A DNA stretch of 42,480 bases from Prevotella sp. (GTDB lineage Bacteria > Bacteroidota > Bacteroidia > Bacteroidales > Bacteroidaceae), in assembly GCA_022783515.1 (NCBI GenBank), contig JALEWR010000023.1, positions 1 through 42,480 of the forward strand, read 5' to 3'. Below are positions 29,223 to 38,489 of this stretch, in pieces; within the stretch, counting starts at the first letter, position 1; every line of letters begins with the position of its first letter. The position numbers and the translations under genes were made by a program. The notes below the pieces were generated by a model. That model saw only the letters and a program-made list of their open reading frames with translations. It was not told the DNA's origin and searched no databases.

Positions 29223-31004
29223 TTATATCTCCTGCGTCTTCTCTTTTAACCATTCTGCCTCGTCTTCATTCAAATAAGGCGACAAAAGTTGGAAGACACG
29301 CTGATGATAACTATTCAGCCACTGACGCTCTTCCGCACTTAGCAAGTCGATTAAGATTGGCGTGGTATCGATGGGGCATAGTGTCAGCGTTTCAAACTGC
29401 AGAAAATCGCCAAACTCGGTGCTGCGATAAGGCACAACCAACAATAAGTTTTCTATTCTCACCCCAAACTTACCAGCCAGATATAAACCGGGTTCGTCGG
29501 TGACAGTCATGCCTGCCAACAAGGGAGCAGGACGATATTCCATGCGTATCTGTTGTGGTCCTTCATGCACATTGAGGTAACTTCCCACTCCATGCCCGGT
29601 GCCATGAAAGAAGTTAAAACCTTCTTTCCATAAGGCTTGGCGTGCCAACACATCCAATTGCGTGCCACTAACGCCCGTCGGAAACTTACACATCTGCACA
29701 TCGATATGCCCCTTCAACACCAAGGTATAAGCCATTTTTTCTTCTTCAGTCAATGCTCCCAAGGCGATAGTGCGGGTGATATCTGTCGTTCCGTCTTGAT
29801 ACTGAGCACCACTATCCAACAATAACAATCCCTTTGACGATAAAGGTGCATCTGTAAGCGGCGTGGCAGAATAATGCACAATGGCACCATGAGCCTCGTA
29901 TCCGGCAATGGTATCAAACGAAAGACCCTTAAAAAGCGGTTGTTCAGAACGCAGTCTCAGCAGCTCGTTGCTCACCGTTATCTCTGTCTGTCCTCCTTTT
30001 TCTACAGCCGGAATGAGCCATTTCAAGAACTTCACCATCGCAATTCCATCTTTCAGCATCGCCCTTCTGAATCCCTCCATCTCAGCTTCGTTCTTCACAG
30101 CTTTCATCATCGGTATGGGCGAGGGAGCAGCAACTCTTTCTATTTCTCCCACTCCCTTCCACACGGCTTCATTGGTTTGGTCGGGATCGAGCAAGATATT
30201 ATAACCTGAATAGTGTTTCAACTCTTTCAGTAAATTGGCATATCCACTCACCTCAACACCCTCATCCTCCAGATAGGTCTTCACGCTGGTCGGGAGTTTT
30301 TTATCATCGATATAAAGAATCGTACGCGTGGGAGAAATTAAAAGATAAGCGACAAAGACGGGATTGCAATGCACATCCGCACCACGAAGATTGAGAACCC
30401 ACGCTATATCATCCAATGTCGACACAATCATACCATCGGCATGTTGTCTAATCAACGCCCGACGCACTCGCCCGAGTTTATCTTTGCTCCGCTCGCCGGC
30501 CAACTCCAAAGGCTGAATTTCTACCGGTGTCTGCGGCAGAATCGGGCGATCACTCCACAACTGCTGCAAGGGGTCAAAATTGGTTCGCACCGTTATGCCA
30601 CCCACTCTACGCAATTCTGCCACCAATCCTGCGACAAAGGTATGCGAACAAACCCAACCGTCGACGCCCACCTCAGTCCAATCGCTGTCTTTCAGTTCAT
30701 CACCCAGCCATTCACTCAGCGTTGGTGTACCTTTCACCCCCATCTTCATTAGCTCGAACCCGGTGTCTTTCAACTGCTCTTCGGCAGCAATAAAATAACG
30801 AGAGTCGGTCCATAAAGCTGCTTTTTCAAGTGTTACGACCGCCGTACCTGCCGATCCGTCGAAGCCGGAAATCCACTCACGGCCCTTCCAATGATCGGGA
30901 ACATACTCGCCTTGATGCGGATCGGTACTTGGGAATATGAATGCTGCCAAATGCTCTCGGCTCATTATTTCACGCAATGCGGCTAATCTTTCGTTGATAT
31001 TCAT
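29223..31004 (-). CDS. Aminopeptidase P family (M24) protein
   Basis: MNINERLAALREIMSREHLAAFIFPSTDPHQGEYVPDHWKGREWISGFDGSAGTAVV, LLLDSGAQYQDGTTDITRT, HGTGHGVGSYLNVHEGPQ. Confidence 0.95.
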   Translation of the reverse strand: MNINERLAALREIMSREHLAAFIFPSTDPHQGEYVPDHWKGREWISGFDGSAGTAVVTLEKAALWTDSRYFIAAEEQLKDTGFELMKMGVKGTPTLSEWLGDELKDSDWTEVGVDGWVCSHTFVAGLVAELRRVGGITVRTNFDPLQQLWSDRPILPQTPVEIQPLELAGERSKDKLGRVRRALIRQHADGMIVSTLDDIAWVLNLRGADVHCNPVFVAYLLISPTRTILYIDDKKLPTSVKTYLEDEGVEVSGYANLLKELKHYSGYNILLDPDQTNEAVWKGVGEIERVAAPSPIPMMKAVKNEAEMEGFRRAMLKDGIAMVKFLKWLIPAVEKGGQTEITVSNELLRLRSEQPLFKGLSFDTIAGYEAHGAIVHYSATPLTDAPLSSKGLLLLDSGAQYQDGTTDITRTIALGALTEEEKMAYTLVLKGHIDVQMCKFPTGVSGTQLDVLARQALWKEGFNFFHGTGHGVGSYLNVHEGPQQIRMEYRPAPLLAGMTVTDEPGLYLAGKFGVRIENLLLVVPYRSTEFGDFLQFETLTLCPIDTTPILIDLLSAEERQWLNSYHQRVFQLLSPYLNEDEAEWLKEKTQEI

Positions 31005-31317
31005 GTCGTTCGTATTATAATTTACAAGATTCTTATTCCTTGAATTGTCCGTATCATGCGGAAATCCCTCATCTTCGGACATTCATTCGCTAAATTAGTC
31101 ATTAAAATTGAAATGACAAAACCTGTATTTTCCTATCTCGTCAATAGAGGAAAAACAGCCAATAATACACCAAAATACTAAATAAAAGTTAATTATTTGC
31201 TCTTTCTTGCAATTTAATAAACATTTATTTGGTTTATATTATAAACTAATTTATGTTTGCAATGTAATAGATATATCTATCCTTTCAAATTGTATTAACT
31301 TTCAAAAAACAACGTGT

Positions 31318-31944
31318 ATGGAAACAATTGAAAACTTGACTCCCGAACAGAGTTTGGAAATCATCAAGAGAAGTATGGAACAGAGCAGGAAGGATGCAAT
31401 GCAGCACGCAGGTACGCCCATGATTATCTGGGGTTGCTTGGTATGCTTCACGGCATTGATCATCAGCTATCTTTGGAATCATGCAGGCGGTTCTATCTGG
31501 AATTTGCTTTGGTTTGTAATGGCATTTGTCGGCTATTTGATCGAAAAAACGATGAGGAACAGGCATAAACCTACCCCAACAGGCTTCATTCCTCAGACGC
31601 TGGGATATATCTGGTGTGCGTTTGCTATCTTCGCACTTGCTCAACCTTTCCTTTCCGCATTCTTCTATATTGTCATCTGCAAGTATTATACCCCTTCAAC
31701 AGTTACCCTCACAATGTACCCGATAACATTCCTGATTGTCTTGATGTTGGGACTTTGTGCCACTATTTCGGGCTTCATCCTCAAGAGCAAGATTATTATA
31801 TGGAGCAGTGTTACAGGTAGTTCCTTGGGGGCGATTCTCAGTATCATCTGTACCGGAGGCTATCAATTGCTGACTGTGGCAATAACTGCCGTCATCTGCC
31901 TGATATTCCCCGGTGTTATAATCAATATGCGAAACAAAGAGTAA
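31318..31944 (+). CDS. Small multi-pass membrane protein
   Basis: METIENLTPEQSLEIIKRSMEQSRKDAMQHAGTPMIIWGCLVCF, several TM segments. The ATG at 31318 is preferred over the ORF-track start at 31207. Confidence 0.75.
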   Translation: METIENLTPEQSLEIIKRSMEQSRKDAMQHAGTPMIIWGCLVCFTALIISYLWNHAGGSIWNLLWFVMAFVGYLIEKTMRNRHKPTPTGFIPQTLGYIWCAFAIFALAQPFLSAFFYIVICKYYTPSTVTLTMYPITFLIVLMLGLCATISGFILKSKIIIWSSVTGSSLGAILSIICTGGYQLLTVAITAVICLIFPGVIINMRNKE

Positions 31945-31956
31945 GGAGGGAGGCTT

Positions 31957-32247
31957 ATGTACAAACCGTTGGATCCTTTATTACACAGTGAGCTACGTCT
32001 TGCCGTCATTTCCATGCTCATCAATGTCGAAGAGGTAGACTTTGTTTACCTCAAGGAACGCACCGGGGCGACGGCAGGCAACCTGAGCATTCAGATAGAC
32101 AAGCTCAACACCGCCGGATATATCACCATCGAGAAAGGATATAACGGCAAACGACCACGGACAACCTGCCGGATAACGACTGTCGGTCGGAAGGCTTTTG
32201 AGGCATATATTGATGCTTTGCAGAGCTACATTCATCCGCAAGGATAG
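31957..32247 (+). CDS. Winged-helix transcriptional regulator (HTH_34/MarR-like)
   Basis: 96 aa. LLHSELRLAVISMLINVEEVDFVYLKERTGATAGNLSIQIDKLNTAGYITIEKGYNGKRPRTTCRITTVGRKAFEAYI. Confidence 0.9.
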   Translation: MYKPLDPLLHSELRLAVISMLINVEEVDFVYLKERTGATAGNLSIQIDKLNTAGYITIEKGYNGKRPRTTCRITTVGRKAFEAYIDALQSYIHPQG

Positions 32248-32315
32248 GTTATGCGGGGGCATCGGAATCAAAAGTGGGGCAGTTGGTGAAACTGAATGAA
32301 AACGAATCATCCCAA

Positions 32316-32345
32316 GCAAATGCCACGTTCAGACGTGGCATTTGC
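32316..32345. terminator. Rho-independent-like hairpin after regulator gene
   Basis: GCAAATGCCACGT TCAG ACGTGGCATTTGC, perfect 13-bp stem with a 4-nt loop. Confidence 0.65.
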
Positions 32346-32430
32346 CAACTCTATATGTCAGACCTGTGATTTTCACAAAGTATTAACAATTTAAAGACAG
32401 AATATCGCACACATATAGCACTATTTTTAC

Positions 32431-32438
32431 TACCTTTG
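32431..32438 (+). promoter_or_regulatory. Putative mdh -7 box
   Basis: TACCTTTG matches TAnnTTTG, 110 nt upstream of the mdh ATG. Confidence 0.5.
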
Positions 32439-32548
32439 CAATAAGTAGGTAGGTATGATGACAACCCGATATTCATCTCATCAAAAAGCCCGACCCTACC
32501 GGTCGAAGACAAGAAGAATTATTGTTTTATTACATAAATAGTACACTT

Positions 32549-33541
32549 ATGAAATTTTTAACCAACGAGAAACTTACGATTGTAGGTGCTGCCGGTATGA
32601 TTGGCAGCAACATGGTTCAGACAGCGTTAATGATGGGTCTGACAAGTGAAATCTGTCTTTACGACGTTTTCTCACCCGAAGGTGTGGCAGAAGAAATGCG
32701 TCAATGTGGATTTGGCGATGTTAACATCACAGCTACCACTGACGTGAAAGAGGCATTCACCAACGCCAAATACATCATCTCTTCCGGTGGTGCTCCCCGT
32801 AAAGAAGGTATGACACGCGAAGACTTGCTCAAAGGCAACTGCGAGATTGCCGAAGGTCTTGGCAAGAACATCAAAGAGTTCTGTCCCGACGTTAAGCATG
32901 TGGTTATCATCTTTAACCCTGCCGACCTCACAGGCCTTGTTACATTGCTCTATTCCGGCTTGAAACCGGGTCAGGTTACTACACTTGCAGGTCTCGATTC
33001 AACTCGTTTGCAAAGTGCTTTGGCCAAGAAGTTCAACGTTAAGCAAACAGCTGTTACAGGCTGTACCACATATGGTGGTCACGGAGAACAAATGGCAGTG
33101 TTCGGCTCACAAGTAAAAATCGATGGAAAGCCATTGAACGACATCATCGGTACACCCGAATTCTCTGAAGAAGAGTGGACTCAAATGAAGAAAGATGTAT
33201 GCCAAGGCGGTGCAGCTATCATCAAATTGCGTGGTCGCTCATCATTCCAAAGCCCTTCGTACCTCTCTGTTGAAATGATCCGTGCCGTGATGGGTGGCGA
33301 GAAATTCAACTGGCCTGCCGGTACTTATGTACAAACCGATAAGTACAACCACATCATGATGGCGATGGATACAACCCTCGACCAGAACGGTTGCACATTC
33401 AAGGTTCCCACTGGTACACCCGAAGAAATCGCAGCATTGGACGCAAGCTATGCTCACCTCTGCAAGATGCGTGACGAGTTGATTACTCTCAACATCGTTC
33501 CCGAATTGTCTGAATGGAGCAAAATCAATCCCAACCTCTAA
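32549..33541 (+). CDS. mdh: Malate dehydrogenase
   Basis: KLTIVGAAGMIGSNMVQTALMMGL Rossmann motif, STRLQSALAKKFNVKQTAVTGCTTYGGHGEQMAVF. Start adjusted to ATG 32549. Confidence 0.9.
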   Translation: MKFLTNEKLTIVGAAGMIGSNMVQTALMMGLTSEICLYDVFSPEGVAEEMRQCGFGDVNITATTDVKEAFTNAKYIISSGGAPRKEGMTREDLLKGNCEIAEGLGKNIKEFCPDVKHVVIIFNPADLTGLVTLLYSGLKPGQVTTLAGLDSTRLQSALAKKFNVKQTAVTGCTTYGGHGEQMAVFGSQVKIDGKPLNDIIGTPEFSEEEWTQMKKDVCQGGAAIIKLRGRSSFQSPSYLSVEMIRAVMGGEKFNWPAGTYVQTDKYNHIMMAMDTTLDQNGCTFKVPTGTPEEIAALDASYAHLCKMRDELITLNIVPELSEWSKINPNL

Positions 33542-33641
33542 TCGCCGCCCTCTTCTATCTGCATGAAAAGACGCCTCTTTTCGCAAGGATAGAAAAGAAA
33601 AGCGATGCCAGGTGATGGTCTATACAGACAAAATAACATCC

Positions 33642-33680
33642 GAGGATATGCTCAACAACCACGAGCATATCCTCTTTTTT
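33642..33680 (+). terminator. mdh terminator
   Basis: GAGGATATGCTC AACAACCAC GAGCATATCCTC TTTTTT. Confidence 0.9.
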
Positions 33681-33696
33681 ATACCTTCATCAACCC

Positions 33697-33738
33697 TACT
33701 TTATCACTAATACCCCGTACTTCATCACTAATCACTCG
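33697..33738. repeat. Imperfect 21-bp tandem duplication
   Basis: TACTTTATCACTAATACCCCG / TACTTCATCACTAATCACTCG. Confidence 0.5.
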
Positions 33739-33899
33739 CACAGAATACCTACATCCACTCACACTTCGCCACATATCGCCTTGCAATTAAGGCTGAATTG
33801 ATGCCTGAAAGGTATGCTTTTACTTAGCCAAAGACAAGAGATTGGAGAAAGAAAACAAAGAAAGAAGAGAGAACATAAAGGAGAAGGAAGAGCAAAAGA

Positions 33900-34318
33900 C
33901 AAAAGAAAGGCTGAATAATTGTTGTCCAATTACTCAGCCGTTTTAACTTACTTAAGATGTTGTCGCAACATCATTAAGCTGATGTTTTGATAAATAAAAC
34001 CCTTAATATTCAACTTATTTACACCACGCATCACTGCGTATATCCATTTATATTACCCTGTTATTTCAAACTATCTCGCAGCATAAGCATTGACAAAGTG
34101 TATCTGCCAAAATGCCTACGGATAAAAGTAACACACAGTAATTTATCTGTTGATACCTACAAAATTGTGAAGTGCAATAAGTTTTCTTCCACTATGGACA
34201 GCATAAGACCTGCCCCATGTTTCATTATTGAGTTAATTTTGCTCGTGATAACATCATGGAAGTCTGCATATCTCACGAATAATTGCAGCCCAAAGATTAC
34301 ATTTAACAGTTACTTTCA
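33900..34318 (-). ncRNA. Candidate intergenic RNA (about 410 nt) or decayed gene retaining promoter and terminator
   Basis: Minus-strand TAACTTTG at 34332-34325. No sustained ORF. GGCTGAGTAATTG GACAA CAATTATTCAGCC + TTTCTTTTG terminator at 33939..33900. Confidence 0.4.
33909..33939 (-). terminator. Rho-independent terminator of the minus-strand candidate RNA
   Basis: 12/13-bp stem, 5-nt loop, followed on the minus strand by a T-rich tract. Confidence 0.65.
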
Positions 34319-34561
34319 GTGATGCAAAGTTAGGAAAAAATCACCAATCAACCTGCATATTATATCTCTTTTTTTACAAAGCCAAAGTTAATTAATATTT
34401 ATTTTTGTGTGTAAACACAAAAATACAAATACTATTAGAGGGCAATATCACTGCCTAACGGCTGATTTAAGGCATAGAATACACCTTAAAACCGCAGAAA
34501 GCCATCACATGAATAAATAAAGAAAAAGGGCGAAACAATGGGTTATCTTTCTTTTGTTTTA

Positions 34562-34569
34562 TAACTTTG
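34562..34569 (+). promoter_or_regulatory. Putative -7 box of 34592 gene
   Basis: TAACTTTG, 22 nt upstream of the ATG. Confidence 0.5.
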
Positions 34570-34591
34570 CACTATAAAACAAAATAGAATA

Positions 34592-35095
34592 ATGAAGAAA
34601 AAAATTTTATTGGCAGCTCTTATCATCATTTCTTTGGTGGGCAATGCTGCAACAAAAGCTGATTTTTCGGGAGTAGAATTTGGAGTAAATTATGCAGAAG
34701 CGTCACAACAACTTGAAACATTGTTTGGCATCCCCACAGCAACAAGTCCAACACAGATCGCATATAAAAATAAAGAACATTTGGGATTGACTTTCAACGA
34801 CGTTGTGTTCAATTTCCAAAAGAACAACGAGGGAAAAACATTTCTCAACGAGGCACGTCTTACAAGAAAGGTTGCAACCAAGGCTGAAGCACGCCAACAA
34901 GTTGAGGAAATGGCAAAACGGCTATCTGAAAGATATCCGGGTACGTCGTGGGATTTGGAAGAAAACGGCAACAAATTCTATAAAGGCGGAACTTCTCCCG
35001 TAAATAATAGCTACCTCTTTACCATCTATATGTATCGCAGCAATGGCCAATATCTCGCTGTTTTAAGATATGGCCCCCTTCCATATGTCAAATAA
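34592..35095 (+). CDS. Small secreted hypothetical protein
   Basis: 167 aa, N-terminal signal peptide MKKKILLAALIIISLVGNAATKA. Own promoter and terminator. Confidence 0.75.
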   Translation: MKKKILLAALIIISLVGNAATKADFSGVEFGVNYAEASQQLETLFGIPTATSPTQIAYKNKEHLGLTFNDVVFNFQKNNEGKTFLNEARLTRKVATKAEARQQVEEMAKRLSERYPGTSWDLEENGNKFYKGGTSPVNNSYLFTIYMYRSNGQYLAVLRYGPLPYVK

Positions 35096-35106
35096 TCAAC
35101 AACAAG

Positions 35107-35152
35107 AAGAGTCGGAATTGATGAACCTATCCATCAACTCCGACTCTTTTTT
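35107..35152 (+). terminator. Terminator of 34592 gene
   Basis: AAGAGTCGGAATTGATG (35107-35123) / CATCAACTCCGACTCTT (35132-35148), 16/17 paired, followed by TTTT. Confidence 0.85.
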
Positions 35153-35231
35153 CATTTGGTCTCAGTTCTCCCATCGTGTCTAACGGTTTCATAGCCGATA
35201 AAGACAGGAGCAAAAGATTGCCTGGTGATGC

Positions 35232-36620
35232 TTACTTCACCACAAACTTCTTTCCATTTTGGATATAAACACCTTGTGCAGGCTTGCTAACGCGTTGTCC
35301 TGCAAGATTGTAAACAGGGGCATTTTTATCGTTAACATCCTTGCTCACTTGGTTGATACCTGTTGCAACAACTTCGGTAACTGTGAAGGTTGAACCTGAA
35401 TCGTAGCCACCGGTCCAATAAGATACACCCACATTACCTCTATGGTTCAAGGCATGGCCTTCGTCATTAAAGAGGTAGAAACCATTAGCGGCATAAGTGC
35501 TGCCTTTGATTTCCCATTCGTGGTTGGGGTTGGTCACATAGTCGCTGGTCATCACAGCAAATGTCGTACCACCGGCATCATCAGAGCCTGTCGATGTAGG
35601 TGTAGCCAATGTCAAAGCGTTACCGGCTGCCTTGTTGTAGATAGAGAATCTATAGGGAGTACCCACAAATGCCCATTGGTTAGCGGGATCAGAAGATTCG
35701 CCTTGTACTTCAGGATTGGTAACGTTAGGAGTTGCCGATGAGTTATAAGCGGGATAACTATCGTTTCTCAAGATCAAGTTATACCATGTTGCGGTTTCAA
35801 AGCTTGAAGAGAATACGATGGGTGAAGTAGCACTTGTCGTAGCGGTTGCAGTAACTGTAGTATTGGTATTGGGTATAGTGGCGATGTCGTAAGTATAGTC
35901 GCAGAATTCGTTGACAAGAACATCAGGAAGTTTGGTAGGCGAACCCACTGCTTGCTGGACGATTGTTTGCTTAATAGTCTTACCATTCATCTTTACAATA
36001 TAGGTAACGTTAACTACAGCTTCAGCGAAGGTAACAGGATAAACGCTCCAGTCGTTGTTTCCTCCAACCTCATTCACTTTGTCTCGTTCCCAATAAGCCA
36101 ATGTATTACCGGCTCCGTTATTGTCTACGATGTTTGCATACACACCATAGTCGTAGAGGTTCCAGCCGAAGTGGGTATCCATATTGTTGATATTGTAGAA
36201 GTAGAAGTCGGCTCCAGGCGTACCTGCAGTAAGATCACTGGTGATATAGTCGCCGTTGGCAAACTGCACCTTATAAACACCTTCTTCTGTTACTTCGGTG
36301 TTTTTGATAAATCTCACCAAATACAGCTTTGACTCTGCCACAGTAGTCCCGCTCAATGAACCGGGAGTAACATTGGAAGCTGCACGCTTCAAAATAGTGT
36401 TACCGGTGTTATAAAGCGGACTTTCGCCCAAACGCTTCTGGCAAATGATGTACCAGTGGGAGTTGTCGTCTGCCGATGTTGCAGGAGTAATGGTTGCAGC
36501 CTTCTCCCCGATGTTCACATACTTTGCATCGTCAACAGTGGGATTCCATGAATCTTGTGCATGAGCCGACAAGCCCAAAAGCAAGAACAGGGACATGATA
36601 AGAGTAAATTTTTTATTCAT
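35232..36620 (-). CDS. Secreted protein with T9SS-like C-terminal tail
   Basis: 462 aa, signal peptide, tail VYNLAGQRVSKPAQGVYIQNGKKFVVK. Confidence 0.8.
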   Translation of the reverse strand: MNKKFTLIMSLFLLLGLSAHAQDSWNPTVDDAKYVNIGEKAATITPATSADDNSHWYIICQKRLGESPLYNTGNTILKRAASNVTPGSLSGTTVAESKLYLVRFIKNTEVTEEGVYKVQFANGDYITSDLTAGTPGADFYFYNINNMDTHFGWNLYDYGVYANIVDNNGAGNTLAYWERDKVNEVGGNNDWSVYPVTFAEAVVNVTYIVKMNGKTIKQTIVQQAVGSPTKLPDVLVNEFCDYTYDIATIPNTNTTVTATATTSATSPIVFSSSFETATWYNLILRNDSYPAYNSSATPNVTNPEVQGESSDPANQWAFVGTPYRFSIYNKAAGNALTLATPTSTGSDDAGGTTFAVMTSDYVTNPNHEWEIKGSTYAANGFYLFNDEGHALNHRGNVGVSYWTGGYDSGSTFTVTEVVATGINQVSKDVNDKNAPVYNLAGQRVSKPAQGVYIQNGKKFVVK

Positions 36621-36761
36621 AAAGCTTCATAATGCAGCACACCGGTTAAACATAATCATTTAGCTGTTTGTCCAAGCACCATTGCTCTTAGACCTTGTCT
36701 GATGTCGATACTCTCACTTCGGTGCTGCAAAATAAGTAAGAAATCACGACATAGGACATGG

Positions 36762-36769
36762 CAAAGCTA
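36762..36769 (-). promoter_or_regulatory. Putative -7 box of 35232..36620 gene
   Basis: Minus strand TAGCTTTG. Implies a leader of about 135 nt. Confidence 0.5.
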
Positions 36770-37136
36770 CATATAAATTCTAAAATAATCAATAGTTTTT
36801 GCAAAAAAATATTTTTATTTCTTACAAAACATAAGTTGCTGAGTGAAGAATCAGGTAACAGAGGATGAGAAATTGAGCTTTAAAGCATATAAGTCTCTGA
36901 CTTGCAAGGGCAAACCGTTGTATTTTCCATTGTATGAAGATGCTTGATATTTGAGTAATTGGGGTATCAAGTCGGGGAGTTTTAAGTTGACAAGCTAATG
37001 AGTTGATAATTGGGGAGGACTCGGGATTCTAAGTTTTCGGTTTTCCGGGCGAACCATACCTTCCCCAATCCAACTTCAGCCTTTCCCTTTCGTCCGGATA
37101 ACGACCAGGAGTCGGATTGAGGAAGATTGTTTCGTT

Positions 37137-38489
37137 CTATACTATGGGCAAAGAAATGCCGTTGATTTTTTGATAAATGTCGAGGGCAAAGATGTCGGTC
37201 ATACCACTGATATAGTCGACCACGGCTTGCAATCGGGTTTCGAGGTTGTCGCTGTGAATATCATATTGCGAACTGAAACGGTGGATGATTTGTTGCGAAT
37301 AATAACGTTCGGGATGAACGGCAGCCTCCACCAAGACGGTCATTAGCGTGTCCATGATTTTATAACCACTCAGCTCCACGTCGAGCACAGGCTTGCTGTT
37401 ATATATTTTTTGCTTTGAAACGCGGGTGCAATGCTTATAGGCAGCTTTGGCACGCGGGTCGATATAATCGATCAGACTGCCTTCCAAACGTCCTTCCAAA
37501 ATAGCGTCTTCGTTGTCGACAAAGGCTTCTACGCATAGTTTCTCAAGCATTCCGATAACACAAGAACGCATATACACCACCTTTTCCTGTTCATCGCTCA
37601 CGCCTTCTTCAATCACTCGTTGGCGTATTTGTGCTTGTCGGTCTTCATCAAAGAAGCTCAACAGCAAGTTCTCCGTTTCTTCAAAACCCAGTATTCGCAA
37701 TTTGTGAGCATCCTCAATGTCCATTATTTCATAGCAAATATCATCGGCAGCCTCTACCAGATAGACCAAGGGATGACGCACATAGCGTGGCGGTTCGCCA
37801 TCGGATGAAGTGCGGAGAATACCCAATTCGCGAGCGATGGCGTCATAGGTTGGCCACTCCGAGGTGAAAAAACCGAACTTTCCCTTCTTGCTTCCTGCTG
37901 CCGAAGCATAGGGATATTTCACGATAGAGGCAAGCATGGTATAGGTCATAACAAAGCCACCGGCACGCCTGCCATTGAAACGGTGGGTCAACAAACGAAA
38001 GGCATTGGCGTTTCCTTCAAACCGTATGAGGTCGTTCCAAAAGTCGCTGCTCACCTTCGATTGCAACAACTGCCCGGGTCCTTCGCTAAAAAATGTTTGT
38101 ATGGCTTTCTCGCCACTATGTCCGAAAGGCGGATTACCCATGTCGTGAGCCAGGCAAGCCGCACTGACAATAGTGCCAATCTCTTCAAACAGCGTACCCG
38201 CAAGATGGGGATGCTTCTGTTTGAGACGCTGAGCCACGTCTGAGCCCAAAGACATACCCACCGAAGCCACTTCCAGGCTGTGTGTCAGACGATTATGAAC
38301 GAACACACTGCCAGGCAAGGGGAAGACCTGAGTTTTATTCTGTAGTCGACGGAAAGGAGCCGAAAAGATTAATCGGTCGTAATCGCGTTTAAACTCAGAG
38401 CGGTCGTCTCGTCGCTCCAAGTGGCGTCCTTCTTGTCCTAATCGCTTATTGGAAATCAGCTGTTCCCATTTCATTCTGTTATTGGTCAT
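37137..38489 (-). CDS. dgt: Deoxyguanosinetriphosphate triphosphohydrolase (HD domain)
   Basis: RRDDRSEFKRDYDRLIFSAPFRRLQNKTQVFPL, NRLTHSLEVASVG, AACLAHDMGNPPFGHSGE. Internal ATG 38489 preferred over the ORF-track start at 38639. Confidence 0.94.
   Translation of the reverse strand: MTNNRMKWEQLISNKRLGQEGRHLERRDDRSEFKRDYDRLIFSAPFRRLQNKTQVFPLPGSVFVHNRLTHSLEVASVGMSLGSDVAQRLKQKHPHLAGTLFEEIGTIVSAACLAHDMGNPPFGHSGEKAIQTFFSEGPGQLLQSKVSSDFWNDLIRFEGNANAFRLLTHRFNGRRAGGFVMTYTMLASIVKYPYASAAGSKKGKFGFFTSEWPTYDAIARELGILRTSSDGEPPRYVRHPLVYLVEAADDICYEIMDIEDAHKLRILGFEETENLLLSFFDEDRQAQIRQRVIEEGVSDEQEKVVYMRSCVIGMLEKLCVEAFVDNEDAILEGRLEGSLIDYIDPRAKAAYKHCTRVSKQKIYNSKPVLDVELSGYKIMDTLMTVLVEAAVHPERYYSQQIIHRFSSQYDIHSDNLETRLQAVVDYISGMTDIFALDIYQKINGISLPIV

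Noticed and set aside
33832-33908. Purine-rich (GA) plus-strand tract as a triplex or special element
   Set aside because: Best explained, at least in part, as the complement of the pyrimidine-rich tail after the minus-strand terminator. No independent evidence for a special role.
33987-34322. 111-aa plus-strand ORF in the mdh/34592 gap
   Set aside because: No recognisable domain. The minus strand carries the promoter/terminator signals, and the translation looks like random AT-rich DNA.
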